From UBA4416 sp038327195 (GTDB taxonomy: Bacteria; Bacteroidota; Bacteroidia; B-17B0; Aurantibacillaceae), in the NCBI GenBank assembly GCA_038327195.1, contig JBBQKU010000012.1:1-64000 (forward strand): a stretch of DNA of 64,000 nucleotides. The letters are read 5' to 3'. Shown here piece by piece: positions 1-9,297 of this stretch. The position numbers were made by a program, and so were the translations under genes. How positions within the stretch are numbered: the first letter of the stretch is position 1; every line of letters begins with the position of its first letter. The notes under the pieces were generated by a model that was not told the DNA's origin, did not search any database, and was given only the letters and a program-made list of their open reading frames with translations.

Positions 1-1
1 T

Positions 2-217
2 GGTATTGCCTTTCATTATTTCACAGAAAGTAATAGTAAATGGAATTATGTATTTTATGGTAAATACTTAAAACCTATTTCTATGTTTTCTCAATTTTAC
101 CAAGCTGATTTAGATTCTACTTATAAATTGCTTGGAGCAAACCCCATTGGTTTTGGCATTGGTTATAATTTTAGAGATAAGAATAGCAATTTTATGATTG
201 CCAATAAACAACCTTAG
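2..217 (+). CDS. C-terminal part of an unknown protein, possibly outer-membrane beta-barrel
   Basis: The open frame runs in from the left edge (frame 2) and stops with TAG, giving 71 residues with no start inside the window. The visible part is rich in aromatic residues alternating with polar ones and contains a FGIGYNF stretch like the last strands of a beta-barrel, but it continues about 14 residues beyond it and does not end in an aromatic residue. The family cannot be named from this fragment. It lies on the same strand as sixA, 52 bases upstream of it. Confidence 0.5.
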   Translation, partial: GIAFHYFTESNSKWNYVFYGKYLKPISMFSQFYQADLDSTYKLLGANPIGFGIGYNFRDKNSNFMIANKQP

Positions 218-269
218 TTTGTTGAATGCTAAATAAACTTATTTTGTAAATACTATAAATGTAGAAATC

Positions 270-791
270 ATGAACGATAAAAGATTAGTAATTATTCGAC
301 ATGGAAAAGCAATAAAAGATAATTTTAATGATTTTGATAGAGATTTAAATACAAAAGGTATTAGTGATTGTAAAAATTTAGGGCAAGTGATTTATAAAAT
401 GGTAGGTTGTCCGCAAATACTGATTAGCTCTCCTGCAAAAAGAGCTATTAAAACTGCTTCTATCATTGCTGAGGTTTGTCAGTATAAAAAAGTTATTGAG
501 GAATTTGATTTCTTATATCCAGGAAATGCCAAAAGTATTCAAATGGCAATAGATGAGCTAGATGATTCGATTGATTATGTTATAATAGTAGGTCACAATC
601 CATATTTTGAGGAAACAGTTTCGAGACTTGTTTTAAAAAATGGAAGTGCTATTGAAATGCCAACTTCTTGTGCAGTATCAATAAAATCAAATGTAAAAAG
701 TTGGAAAGATTTTAGTGCTGAAGAAAATCACCAAATAGAATGGCTATTAACGCCAAGGTTAATAGCCGCAAGTCAGAATTTACAAATCTAA
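270..791 (+). CDS. sixA: SixA-like phosphohistidine phosphatase (histidine phosphatase superfamily)
   Basis: The 173-residue protein starts with the phosphatase signature IIRHGKA near residues 8-14, where the His forms the phospho-enzyme intermediate. A second catalytic-type His is in VGHNPYFEE in the C-terminal half. Short length and this layout fit SixA-type enzymes, which dephosphorylate phosphohistidine on signalling or phosphotransfer proteins; the partner is not known here. It is cytoplasmic, with no signal peptide. Its TAA stop shares one base with the ATG of the next gene (TAATG), so the two are probably translationally coupled. Confidence 0.85.
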   Translation: MNDKRLVIIRHGKAIKDNFNDFDRDLNTKGISDCKNLGQVIYKMVGCPQILISSPAKRAIKTASIIAEVCQYKKVIEEFDFLYPGNAKSIQMAIDELDDSIDYVIIVGHNPYFEETVSRLVLKNGSAIEMPTSCAVSIKSNVKSWKDFSAEENHQIEWLLTPRLIAASQNLQI

Positions 792-1312
792 TGGCGAAAG
801 AAATTGCAATTCATAAGGATTTATATGCAATACAAACGCGCGTGTTTGATAGTTGTGGATTTAAGTATTCTTTAGCAATTACTGAATTTGAAAGTGCGGA
901 ATATGGAGCATGTAGTTTTGAATTGAATAATTTATCAGTTCGGTTTAGAGTCTCAAAAATAACTCCTACTAAAATTGGTCAGTTCGTTACACTTTGGAAA
1001 CGGACAGGAAAGGGCCCTATAGAACCATTTGATATGGCTGATGATTTGGATTTAGTAATCATTAGTGCAATGCATGAAACTAATTTTGGACAATTTATTT
1101 TTCCGAAGTCGATATTGATTGAAAAAGGAATTTTATCTATCAATGGTAAAGGTGGCAAGCGAGCAATACGTGTTTATCCTCCTTGGGATATTGCAATAAA
1201 TAAGCAATCACAAAAAACTCAAAATTGGCAGTTGAATTATTTTTTGGATTTATCAGATGCAAAAGAAATAGATTTAGTAAAGGCAAAAATGCTTTTTATT
1301 CAAAAAAAATAG
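791..1312 (+). CDS. MepB family protein
   Basis: This 173-residue protein resembles the MepB family (named after the gene next to the staphylococcal MepA efflux pump). Family-like stretches are EYGACSFELN, the run around VRFRVSKITPTKIGQFVTLW, and the FPKSIL/GKGGKRAIRVYPPWD region near the C-terminus. The molecular function of MepB is not established. An ORF can be extended upstream to base 740 inside sixA, but I chose the ATG at 791 because it overlaps the sixA stop in a TAATG junction and gives the usual length. It converges with rodA, 27 bases away. Confidence 0.75.
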   Translation: MAKEIAIHKDLYAIQTRVFDSCGFKYSLAITEFESAEYGACSFELNNLSVRFRVSKITPTKIGQFVTLWKRTGKGPIEPFDMADDLDLVIISAMHETNFGQFIFPKSILIEKGILSINGKGGKRAIRVYPPWDIAINKQSQKTQNWQLNYFLDLSDAKEIDLVKAKMLFIQKK

Positions 1313-1339
1313 TTTGAAATATATTTTTCAGTGCCGTTA

Positions 1340-2644
1340 TTATCTCAAAATAACTAATCTGTTCGCATCTAATTTTATAAAAATAAATAATAGAATAGTG
1401 AAGGACCATAATGAGGAACCTCCATAACTAAAGAATGGTAAAGGAATACCGATTACTGGCATTAATCCAATCGTCATTCCAATGTTAACTGCCACGTGAA
1501 AAAATAAGACGGAAGCTACGCCATAACCATATATTCTACTAAAAGGAGAGCGTTGTCGTTCAGACATAAAAATAATTCGAATTATTAAAAAGAGTTCTAA
1601 AATAATAACTGCTGATGAACCCAAGAATCCCCATTCTTCACCAACCGTGCAAAAAATAAAATCAGTGTCTTGTTCCGGCACAAAATCATACTTAGTTTGC
1701 GTACCTTGTAAATAGCCTTTTCCAAAAAATCCACCTGAGCCAATAGCAATTTTTGCTTGGTTTACATTGTATCCTTCTTTTTTTAGATTTACAGTTCCAC
1801 GCCCTAATAATACATCAATACGCACACGTTGATGATCTTCTAAATGATTATAAACGTAGTTTGTGCCAAATACAACACCACAAGCGGTAATTAAAATAAT
1901 GGAAATAATAATTAAATTTTTCCGATTACGTTTTACAAATAGAATAGAAATAGATGCAATTATAGCTAATACTATCATTAATGTGTTTTGATCCATTACC
2001 AAAGAAAGAACAAATAATAAAGCTGAAAATAAACCAAATATTAAAAAATTTACAGATAAACCTTCTCTGTAAAGTGTAATAATAAATGCTACAAATACAA
2101 TTGCTAGTCCTGTTTCATCTTGTAATAACTTAATGATTATTAATGGTAAACCTAAAAATATAGCTGCTACAATTGTGTTTTGATAATTTTTTAAAATATC
2201 ACTCAATCTATTTCTTCTTGATTTTTCAACTTCAATATTTACATTACTTAAAAATTTAGCTAATGCTAAATTGGTTGCAAACTTCATAAATTCTGCAGGT
2301 TGAACTCCAAAATCACCAAAGCGAAACCATGAACGACTTCCTTTTACTTCGCGCCCAAGATAAGGAACTGCTATACATGCAATTAGTATAATAGCATAAA
2401 AAACATAAGCAAATACGGTGAAGAAACCAGCGTCAATTATTAAAATTATAAAAGCAATAAGTGCAGCAGATGAAATCCAAATTAATTGCTTGCCATATTT
2501 TTGAGTGGTATCGAATATGTTTTGATGATCTTCGTTATAAACGGCTGCGTATATATTTAACCAGCCCAATAAAACTAAAATTACATAAGTAAATACTGTA
2601 ATTTTATCTACACCAAAAAATAAACTATGTTCTTGTTTTCTCAT
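1340..2644 (-). CDS. rodA: Rod-shape-determining SEDS glycosyltransferase RodA
   Basis: The 434-residue integral membrane protein belongs to the SEDS family (FtsW/RodA/SpoVE), which polymerises lipid II into glycan strands for side-wall growth. About ten hydrophobic segments are visible. The conserved loop with GSGGFFGKGYLQGTQTK followed by FVPEQDTDFIFCTVGEEWG is the SEDS signature region, and the C-terminal PFFSYGGSS is also diagnostic. It is the last gene of the purH-mre-mrdA run, nine bases after mrdA, its cognate class B penicillin-binding protein. No strong terminator is visible between it and the convergent mepB-like gene. Confidence 0.95.
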   Translation of the reverse strand: MRKQEHSLFFGVDKITVFTYVILVLLGWLNIYAAVYNEDHQNIFDTTQKYGKQLIWISSAALIAFIILIIDAGFFTVFAYVFYAIILIACIAVPYLGREVKGSRSWFRFGDFGVQPAEFMKFATNLALAKFLSNVNIEVEKSRRNRLSDILKNYQNTIVAAIFLGLPLIIIKLLQDETGLAIVFVAFIITLYREGLSVNFLIFGLFSALLFVLSLVMDQNTLMIVLAIIASISILFVKRNRKNLIIISIILITACGVVFGTNYVYNHLEDHQRVRIDVLLGRGTVNLKKEGYNVNQAKIAIGSGGFFGKGYLQGTQTKYDFVPEQDTDFIFCTVGEEWGFLGSSAVIILELFLIIRIIFMSERQRSPFSRIYGYGVASVLFFHVAVNIGMTIGLMPVIGIPLPFFSYGGSSLWSFTILLFIFIKLDANRLVILR

Positions 2645-2653
2645 GGTATTAAA

Positions 2654-4510
2654 TTAGTGATGGCCAGAGCCTAATAAATTTTTTCTATTAATTAAGTCTG
2701 CCTCCATCATTCGTTTTTCAAGTTCAGGGCGTGTTACTTTCCCTGTTAAATATTTTTCAACTATCAAACTTACTATTGGCGCGCTCCAAACACCCCCAAA
2801 CCCTGCATTTTCAACTAAGCAGACAATTGCTATTTTAGGATTATAGCGAGGTGCAAAGCAAGAAAAAACAGCATGCGAATCGCCATGCGGATTTTCAGCC
2901 GTTCCTGTTTTTCCACAAGCAACAATGCCAGGTATACGAGATGCAGAACCAGTTCCAGCATCAAAACATTTTTGCATTCCATCATGTACATTGTCGTAGG
3001 CAACTTGATTTTGTACGTATGTATAATGTTTTACTTGAAAGCGTGGGTCTAATTTTTTTTCAATACCTACACCTTTTATACAATGCGGTGTGTAATAAAA
3101 TCCTCTATTTGCAATTGAGGCAACTACATTAGCCATTTGTAAAGGAACTAATGTTAATTCCGCCTGACCAATTCCTAAGGAAACAACGGTATTACTTCGC
3201 CAATGATTTTTACCAAATACTTTATTGTAATATTCAACAGAAGGAACATTTCCAGGTTTATCATAGGGTAAATCAGTTCCTAATTTTGTATTTGGACCAA
3301 ACGAACGAACCGCATCTCGCCAATGATTATAACCATCTTCAAATTTCGGATATTTTTTTTGATCCACAATTTCTCTAAATACATAACTATAGTAAGAGTT
3401 GCAAGAAGTAGCTATAGAACCTGGCAAATCTACTGCCCCATGTTTATGACATTTCGGATGTCCGCCCATTGGAGGATAACCCATGTGACACGGAAATCCA
3501 GTTGATCTAGAAATCAAATTATCTTGTTGAGCAATAAGTGCATCTATTAATTTAAAAGTCGAGCCAGGAGGATACATTGCCATTAATGCTCTATTAAATA
3601 ATGGTAAGTTTAAAGAATCATAATATAATTTGGTGAAATTTCTTGAACGCTCTTTTCCTCCAACTAATAAATTAGGATCATAACCAGGGCTAGAAACCAA
3701 ACATAAAATTTCTCCAGTTTGAGGATCGATAGCCACAATTGCACCTTTTTTTCCTTTCATTAATTTTTCACCATACTCTTGCATGTCAATATCTATACTA
3801 CTGTATAAAGCTTTTCCTGGTATCGCAAGTGTATCAAATTGGCCATTCATAAAACGACCTTTTGTTTTGTTGTGAACATCAACCATTACAATTTGCGTTC
3901 CTTTTTTTCCACGCAAAGGTTCTTCATACGAACGTTCGATCCCAGATATTCCAATGTAATCACCTTCCCTATAATAAGAATCTTTTGCGGCTTTATCTTT
4001 ACTAACCTCTCCAACATAGCCTAATAAATGTGCAGCAATCGGACGTGGATATTTTCTGACATTTCGGGCTTGTAAATCAAATCCTTTAAATCGGTATAAT
4101 TTTTCTTGCAATGCAGCATAAATTTTTGGAGATAATTGTTTTTCAAAAACGCTTTCTTTACGCGGCGAATTTGGAGCTTGAGTAGCTTTTTTCATACGGC
4201 GTAAAAATTCAACTTTATTAATTTCTAAAACTTTGCAAAGTGCTAGAGTATCGCAACCTTTTGCTAATTTAGGAGTAACTAATAAATCATAAGAAGGTTC
4301 ATTAAAAACTAATAATTTCCCGTTTCTATCATAAATATAGCCCCTTACAGGATATTCTGTTCGGTATCTAAATGCATTGTTCCGAGCATCTAGTTTATAT
4401 TGATCGTCAATTATTTGGATATAAAAGAGACGAGATATATAGATGAGAGCTATAATTATAAAGAAAGCAGAAATTATAAATTTCCTATCGGATAAATTTG
4501 AGTTTTGCAT
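2654..4510 (-). CDS. mrdA: Penicillin-binding protein 2, elongasome transpeptidase
   Basis: This 618-residue class B PBP cross-links peptidoglycan during elongation and pairs with RodA. It has one N-terminal membrane segment (about residues 10-28), a PBP dimer/pedestal domain, then a transpeptidase domain. The active-site motif is STFK with Ser317 and Lys320; SCN (SxN) and CGKTGTAE (KTG) follow in the expected order. Its ATG shares one base with the mreD stop, so translation is probably coupled. Length and order fit PBP2 in other Bacteroidetes shape operons. Confidence 0.95.
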   Translation of the reverse strand: MQNSNLSDRKFIISAFFIIIALIYISRLFYIQIIDDQYKLDARNNAFRYRTEYPVRGYIYDRNGKLLVFNEPSYDLLVTPKLAKGCDTLALCKVLEINKVEFLRRMKKATQAPNSPRKESVFEKQLSPKIYAALQEKLYRFKGFDLQARNVRKYPRPIAAHLLGYVGEVSKDKAAKDSYYREGDYIGISGIERSYEEPLRGKKGTQIVMVDVHNKTKGRFMNGQFDTLAIPGKALYSSIDIDMQEYGEKLMKGKKGAIVAIDPQTGEILCLVSSPGYDPNLLVGGKERSRNFTKLYYDSLNLPLFNRALMAMYPPGSTFKLIDALIAQQDNLISRSTGFPCHMGYPPMGGHPKCHKHGAVDLPGSIATSCNSYYSYVFREIVDQKKYPKFEDGYNHWRDAVRSFGPNTKLGTDLPYDKPGNVPSVEYYNKVFGKNHWRSNTVVSLGIGQAELTLVPLQMANVVASIANRGFYYTPHCIKGVGIEKKLDPRFQVKHYTYVQNQVAYDNVHDGMQKCFDAGTGSASRIPGIVACGKTGTAENPHGDSHAVFSCFAPRYNPKIAIVCLVENAGFGGVWSAPIVSLIVEKYLTGKVTRPELEKRMMEADLINRKNLLGSGHH

Positions 4511-5028
4511 TATTTTATTTTATTCGATTTATTAAATAAAAATTGAATGATATAAACAAAAACAAATGTGCCAATCGAACTTAGAATAACGCGTAATAGA
4601 GTAGAAAAGAATTCGTTGAATCGAAAAATTTCTAAATAAAAAACAAATAAATGATGAATGAATATAATTATAAACGCATAAGTAATAAACCACAATGAAC
4701 CCATGCTTTCAATAGTAGGACTTAATCCAACATCATAACCTTCGCGAGGCGATAATAATTTTAATATAAAATATCTTAAAAATCCTATCAATGTGCATGC
4801 AGCCGCATGAATGCCTGCTGTGTCATAAAACATATCGATAACGAGTCCAGCAAAAAATGCTATTATTAAAACCCAAAGTTTAGGAGTTTCAAAAGGAAGC
4901 AATAAAATAAATAATACATAAGGTAATAAAATGACATATGGACCTAGTCTAATATTTTGCACAATAAGAACTTGCAAAAGAATTAGAATTAAAAATCGAA
5001 TGCTATTTTTTATTACATCATTTATCAC
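4510..5028 (-). CDS. mreD: Rod-shape-determining membrane protein MreD
   Basis: The 172-residue protein is almost entirely hydrophobic, with about five membrane segments, and sits between mreC and mrdA as MreD normally does. MreD proteins vary strongly in sequence, so the call rests on topology, size and position. The start used is a GTG that overlaps the mreC stop region by 11 bases; no in-frame ATG lies nearby. MreD belongs to the MreBCD elongation complex in the inner membrane. Confidence 0.88.
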   Translation of the reverse strand: MINDVIKNSIRFLILILLQVLIVQNIRLGPYVILLPYVLFILLLPFETPKLWVLIIAFFAGLVIDMFYDTAGIHAAACTLIGFLRYFILKLLSPREGYDVGLSPTIESMGSLWFITYAFIIIFIHHLFVFYLEIFRFNEFFSTLLRVILSSIGTFVFVYIIQFLFNKSNKIK

Positions 5029-5857
5029 TTTGTGTTTGAGTTTTAATTTCTAGACTATCTTTTTCTGTTTTGAAATTAAATTTAATTACAGAAACATGAT
5101 TTATTTTTTTGAAGTCAGGATTTAATTTAATTTTAACTGTGTAAAAAGATTCGTTTTGCCTTCTTTCGTGACTATCAACAAATCCAACTAAAATTCCTTC
5201 TGGAAAAATTCCGGATAATGAACTAGTGATCACTGTATCCCCTTTTTTAAGTTTAGCGTGAGTTGGAATATCTGTTAAAATACAATATCTATAATCGCCA
5301 CCTTCCCATTGCAAAGTTCCGTTTATGCCTTCTTTTTTTAATTTACAAGGAACAATGACATCTTTATGAAGTACAGACATTACTGATGAATAATTTTGTG
5401 ATACGGATTTAACAACACCCACAATTCCTTCGCTATTAATTACTGCCATGTCTTGCCCTACACCTTGAAGCGACCCAATATTAAGAGTTAGGTAATTGTT
5501 TCGTTTATTTACAGAACTATTGATGACCTTTGCATTCATAAACTCAAACTCTTGTCGGTATAGAGTATCCTTTTTTATATAATTTTTTAAAGGAATGATA
5601 GCATACCCAATTTTCATTCTGTTTTTTAAAAAATTATTTTCAAAAGCTAATCGGTCATTTTCTTCCTTTAATTGTAAATACTCTTTTGTGTTAGCAGATA
5701 TTTGATAAACATTGGCACTAATATTATTTGCTGAATTAATAATTTTAGAACCTTGATAGCCTGTGTTTTTTGAAATAAGAACAAAACAAAAAATCTCGAG
5801 CAATAAAAAAATGAAAAAGAAATTATTTCTGTTTAAAAAATTAAATATATTTTTCAT
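5018..5857 (-). CDS. mreC: Rod-shape-determining protein MreC
   Basis: The 279-residue protein has an N-terminal membrane anchor (about residues 10-30), a coiled-coil stretch with LQLKEENDRLAFEN around residues 60-75, and the periplasmic beta-barrel domain with GVVKSVSQNYSSVMSVL and a GDTVITSSLSGIFPEGILVG stretch typical of MreC. It scaffolds MreB, MreD and the PBP2/RodA synthase. It starts at an ATG 29 bases after the preceding outer-membrane protein gene and overlaps mreD. Confidence 0.93.
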   Translation of the reverse strand: MKNIFNFLNRNNFFFIFLLLEIFCFVLISKNTGYQGSKIINSANNISANVYQISANTKEYLQLKEENDRLAFENNFLKNRMKIGYAIIPLKNYIKKDTLYRQEFEFMNAKVINSSVNKRNNYLTLNIGSLQGVGQDMAVINSEGIVGVVKSVSQNYSSVMSVLHKDVIVPCKLKKEGINGTLQWEGGDYRYCILTDIPTHAKLKKGDTVITSSLSGIFPEGILVGFVDSHERRQNESFYTVKIKLNPDFKKINHVSVIKFNFKTEKDSLEIKTQTQSDK

Positions 5858-5886
5858 TTATTAATTAAGATTCTATTCGTTTAGTA

Positions 5887-6528
5887 TTAGAATTTTAAAC
5901 AGATTCCCCCTTGAATAGGAGCATTTAAATCCCAGCCAATCTCTGAATAAACCCCAAAGTTCTTAGTGAAATAATATCTAATACCAACCGTAAATGCTTC
6001 ATAAATAACAGATCTATTTAAATATCCGCTTGAAATAACTCCTGGAACTGAAGTTGTATTTGAATATGAGTTAATATTAAAACCTAAACCAACACTCGCA
6101 TAACAATCAAATTTTTCTTTGGTAAAGAAGTGGTATGTACCCCTAGCACCAATCGTAATAGTTCTATATTTATCTGTTTCTGTATATGGTGTATTATAAA
6201 ATCCGCTATTATTCCAATAGTAATGGGTGAAGTTTACTGTAGTTGAATTATATCCAATTACAGCTCCAACTCCAACAGAATGTCCCCATTTAAATTTTAC
6301 AATACCATAATCCCCTTTAAATAATAAAGGACCAAACCCTCTCACAGTTGTAGAGGTGTATCCGTTATAATGCGTTCTTAATGATGAACGATATAAGTCA
6401 GGGAAACCATACCCAGCCGTTACGACTAGCGTTCCTTTATCAAATGCTACAGCATCTTGAGAAAATGAAAGATTTTTTGTTCCTAAAATATTGATGGCGA
6501 TTAGTGAAGTTATAATTAGCTTTTTCAT
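5887..6528 (-). CDS. Outer-membrane beta-barrel protein lodged inside the mre operon
   Basis: The 213-residue product has a signal peptide (MKK, hydrophobic run, cleavage near SFSQ) and then alternating polar/aromatic strands. The C-terminus IQGGICLKF ends in Phe, as outer-membrane barrels do. It resembles small OmpA/OmpW-type barrels, but I cannot place it in a named family. It lies between mreB (33 bases after it) and mreC (29 bases before it) on the same strand, where other Bacteroidetes shape operons normally have mreB followed directly by mreC. Its role is unknown; co-transcription with the elongation genes is inferred from spacing. Confidence 0.75.
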   Translation of the reverse strand: MKKLIITSLIAINILGTKNLSFSQDAVAFDKGTLVVTAGYGFPDLYRSSLRTHYNGYTSTTVRGFGPLLFKGDYGIVKFKWGHSVGVGAVIGYNSTTVNFTHYYWNNSGFYNTPYTETDKYRTITIGARGTYHFFTKEKFDCYASVGLGFNINSYSNTTSVPGVISSGYLNRSVIYEAFTVGIRYYFTKNFGVYSEIGWDLNAPIQGGICLKF

Positions 6529-6561
6529 CAGATTTATTTTATTTGGTTCGTATTTTAAAAA

Positions 6562-7584
6562 TTATTTTATTAAGAAAGGGAATTTGTGAACATTCTTAAG
6601 TGCTATACCAGTACCTCTGGCAACTGCTCTTAATGGGTCTTCACAAACATGTACAGATAGTTTTGTTTTTAGAGAAATACGTTTATCTAAACCACGAAGC
6701 AAAGAACCACCACCAGCCATGTAAATACCAGTACGGTAAATATCAGCCGCTAATTCAGGAGGAGTCATTTCGAGCGCATTTAATATAGCTTCTTCAATCT
6801 TTGCAATTGATTTATCTAAACAGTGTGCAATTTCTACATAACTAACAAAAACTTCTTTTGGTATACCACTCATTAAATCTCTTCCTTGCACTGCAAAGTC
6901 CGCAGGAGGATTATCAATTTCTGTCATAGCAGCCCCAACTTCTATTTTTACTTGTTCAGCACTTCTTTCTCCAATTAAAATATTATGCTGGCGTCGCATA
7001 TATTCTTCAATATTTGCATTAAAATCATCTCCTGCAATTCGAATTGATTTATCACAAACAATTCCTCCTAAAGCAATTACGGCAATTTCTGAAGTACCAC
7101 CACCAATATCAATAATCATGTTTCCAACTGGTTCTTCTACATCAATGCCCATCCCAATTGCAGCTGCCATTGGTTCATGTATCATATAAACTTCTTTAGC
7201 TCCAGCATGTTCAGCACTATCTCGAACAGCACGTTTTTCAACTTCAGTAATACCACTTGGTATACAAATTACCATTCTTAACGATGGTTTGAAAAATTTA
7301 TTTCCGGTATTAATCATTTTGATCATCCCTTTAATCATTTCTTCTGCTGCCTGGAAATCTGCAATTACTCCATCTTTTAATGGACGAATCGTTTTAATGT
7401 TTTCATGAGTTTTACCATGCATCATTTGTGCCTGTTTTCCAACTGCAATAACTTTCCCAGTTGTTCTATCAACAGCAACAATACTAGGCTGGTCAACAAC
7501 TACTTTATCATTATGAATGATAATTGTATTCGCTGTACCTAAGTCGATTGCGATGTCTTGTGTTAAAAAATCAAATAATCCCAT
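6562..7584 (-). CDS. mreB: Rod-shape-determining actin homologue MreB
   Basis: The 340-residue protein shows the actin/Hsp70-fold nucleotide site: IDLGTANTIIIHNDK (phosphate 1) near the start, IIDIGGGTSEIAVIALGG (phosphate 2) in the middle, and YMAGGGSLLRGLDKRI (adenosine motif) near the end. The conserved MIHEPMAAAIGMG stretch is also present. MreB polymerises under the inner membrane and directs side-wall synthesis. Length is typical. It follows purH by 27 bases and is probably transcribed with it. Confidence 0.97.
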   Translation of the reverse strand: MGLFDFLTQDIAIDLGTANTIIIHNDKVVVDQPSIVAVDRTTGKVIAVGKQAQMMHGKTHENIKTIRPLKDGVIADFQAAEEMIKGMIKMINTGNKFFKPSLRMVICIPSGITEVEKRAVRDSAEHAGAKEVYMIHEPMAAAIGMGIDVEEPVGNMIIDIGGGTSEIAVIALGGIVCDKSIRIAGDDFNANIEEYMRRQHNILIGERSAEQVKIEVGAAMTEIDNPPADFAVQGRDLMSGIPKEVFVSYVEIAHCLDKSIAKIEEAILNALEMTPPELAADIYRTGIYMAGGGSLLRGLDKRISLKTKLSVHVCEDPLRAVARGTGIALKNVHKFPFLIK

Positions 7585-7611
7585 ATATATAAAATAGCTT
7601 AGTGTTAGTTT

Positions 7612-9141
7612 TTAATGTTTAAAATGTCTAGTTCCAGTAAAGACCATGCTCATTCCATTGTCATTACAATATTCAATACTATCCTTATCTTTAATAGAGC
7701 CACCTGGTTGAATCACAGTATCAATTCCTAATTTATGTGCAATTTCAACACAATCAGCAAAAGGAAAAAATGCATCACTTGCCATAACAGCTCCTTTTAA
7801 GTCAAATTCGAAACTTTGAGCTTTTGAAATAGCGTGTCTAAGTGCATCTACTCGTGAAGTTTGTCCAGTTCCACTTGCCAATAATTGACCGTTTTTCACT
7901 AAAACAATTGTGTTAGATTTTGTATGTTTTGCTAATTTATTAGCAAATAATAAATCTTTTATTTGTTGTGGTGTTGGTTCAACTTTAGTTACCGTTGTTA
8001 GGTTAGTTTTTGTTTCTGTTATAGAATCTTTGTCTTGCTCTACAATACCGTTTAAAAGTGTTCTTATTTGTTTTGTTGGCAAAGCTACTTTTTTCTGAAC
8101 TAAAATGATTCTGTTGTTTTTTGACTTTAACATGGTTAACGCATTTTCAGAATAAGAAGGAGCAATAACAACTTCACAAAATAATTTATTGATTGATTCG
8201 GCAGTTTCAAAATCGATTTCAGTATTTGAAATTAAAATTCCACCGAACGCTGAAACAGGATCGCCTGCAAGGGCATCTGTGTAGGCTTCTAATATGGATG
8301 GGCGAGAAGCAATGCCACATGCATTATTATGTTTTAAAATCGCAAAGGTTGGTTCGTCAGTAAAGTCAGCAATTAAATTAACAGCGGCATCTACATCTAA
8401 TAAATTATTATAAGATAATTCTTTTCCATTTAATTTTTCAAACATGGCTTCTAAGTCACCATAAAATACTCCTTTTTGATGAGGATTTTCTCCATAGCGT
8501 AATGTTGAACCATTATTAATGCTATGTTTCAAAATTGGTAAATGTTCAGTTGTATTAAAATAATTAAAAATAGCTGTATCATAATGACTGCTCATAGCAA
8601 AAGCTTTGGCCGCATAGGTTTTACGATCCGTTAAATCTGAAAAACCATTCTTAGATTCTAATAATTCATTTAATGAAGGATAATCATTTCTAGAAGAAAC
8701 AATAACCACATCATTAAAGTTTTTAGCAGCTGCGCGAATTAAAGAAATTCCGCCAATATCAATTTTTTCAATAATATCTTCTTCACTAGCACCACTTGAA
8801 AGGGTTTCTTCAAAAGGGTATAAATCAACAATTACCAAATCAATGTTCGGAATCTCATGCTGTTCCATTTGAGCCACATCTGTATCTAAATCTCTTCTAC
8901 CTAAAATACCACCAAAAATTTTCGGGTGCAAGGTTTTAACTCTTCCCCCTAATATTTCAGGATATGAGGTTAAACCTTCTACTGATTTTACAGGAATACC
9001 TAGTTTTTCGATAAAAGACAAAGTTCCGCCAGTACTATATATTGTAACCCCTAAAGAGTTTAGTTTTCGAATAATTGGTTCTAAATTATCTTTGTAATAA
9101 ACAGAAACCAGTGCACTGTTGATTTTCTTTAAATTGCTCAT
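7612..9141 (-). CDS. purH: Bifunctional AICAR formyltransferase / IMP cyclohydrolase
   Basis: The 509-residue enzyme carries out the last two steps of IMP synthesis. The N-terminal cyclohydrolase part begins with the family pattern SALVSVYYKD and TIYSTGGTL; the C-terminal formyltransferase part has LRYGENPHQKG, the catalytic KHNNACGIAS and SDAFFPFADCVE. A frame extends to 9234, but I chose the ATG at 9141: it gives the standard N-terminus MSNLKKINSALVS and lies just below a promoter-like TATCTTTG. The purH-mreB order is common in Bacteroidetes. Confidence 0.96.
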   Translation of the reverse strand: MSNLKKINSALVSVYYKDNLEPIIRKLNSLGVTIYSTGGTLSFIEKLGIPVKSVEGLTSYPEILGGRVKTLHPKIFGGILGRRDLDTDVAQMEQHEIPNIDLVIVDLYPFEETLSSGASEEDIIEKIDIGGISLIRAAAKNFNDVVIVSSRNDYPSLNELLESKNGFSDLTDRKTYAAKAFAMSSHYDTAIFNYFNTTEHLPILKHSINNGSTLRYGENPHQKGVFYGDLEAMFEKLNGKELSYNNLLDVDAAVNLIADFTDEPTFAILKHNNACGIASRPSILEAYTDALAGDPVSAFGGILISNTEIDFETAESINKLFCEVVIAPSYSENALTMLKSKNNRIILVQKKVALPTKQIRTLLNGIVEQDKDSITETKTNLTTVTKVEPTPQQIKDLLFANKLAKHTKSNTIVLVKNGQLLASGTGQTSRVDALRHAISKAQSFEFDLKGAVMASDAFFPFADCVEIAHKLGIDTVIQPGGSIKDKDSIEYCNDNGMSMVFTGTRHFKH

Positions 9142-9157
9142 AAATTGTAGTAAAGTA

Positions 9158-9165
9158 CAAAGATA
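9158..9165 (-). promoter_or_regulatory. -7 promoter element of purH-mre operon
   Basis: Read on the minus strand this is TATCTTTG, a full match to the Bacteroidetes -7 consensus TAnnTTTG, placed 16 bases before the purH ATG. No TTG is found at the expected distance for a -33 element, so the call rests on the -7 box and its position. Confidence 0.5.
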
Positions 9166-9297
9166 ATCGTTGATTTTGCTTATTAAGGCTTTGTTGAAAA
9201 GTGCTGAAAAGTGTATAAAATGGGTTAATAACAAGTTTTTAACAATTCGATTTGGTAAAAATAAACTAAGGAATTGTTTTTTTTCCTATTTTTAAAA

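Noticed and set aside
7910..8098. Plus-strand frames inside purH, mrdA, era and the Kelch genes
   Set aside because: They are antisense shadows of well-supported genes with no protein features.
9142..9234. Longer purH N-terminus
   Set aside because: The extra residues are not PurH-like, and the promoter box lies inside them; the ATG at 9141 gives the family start.
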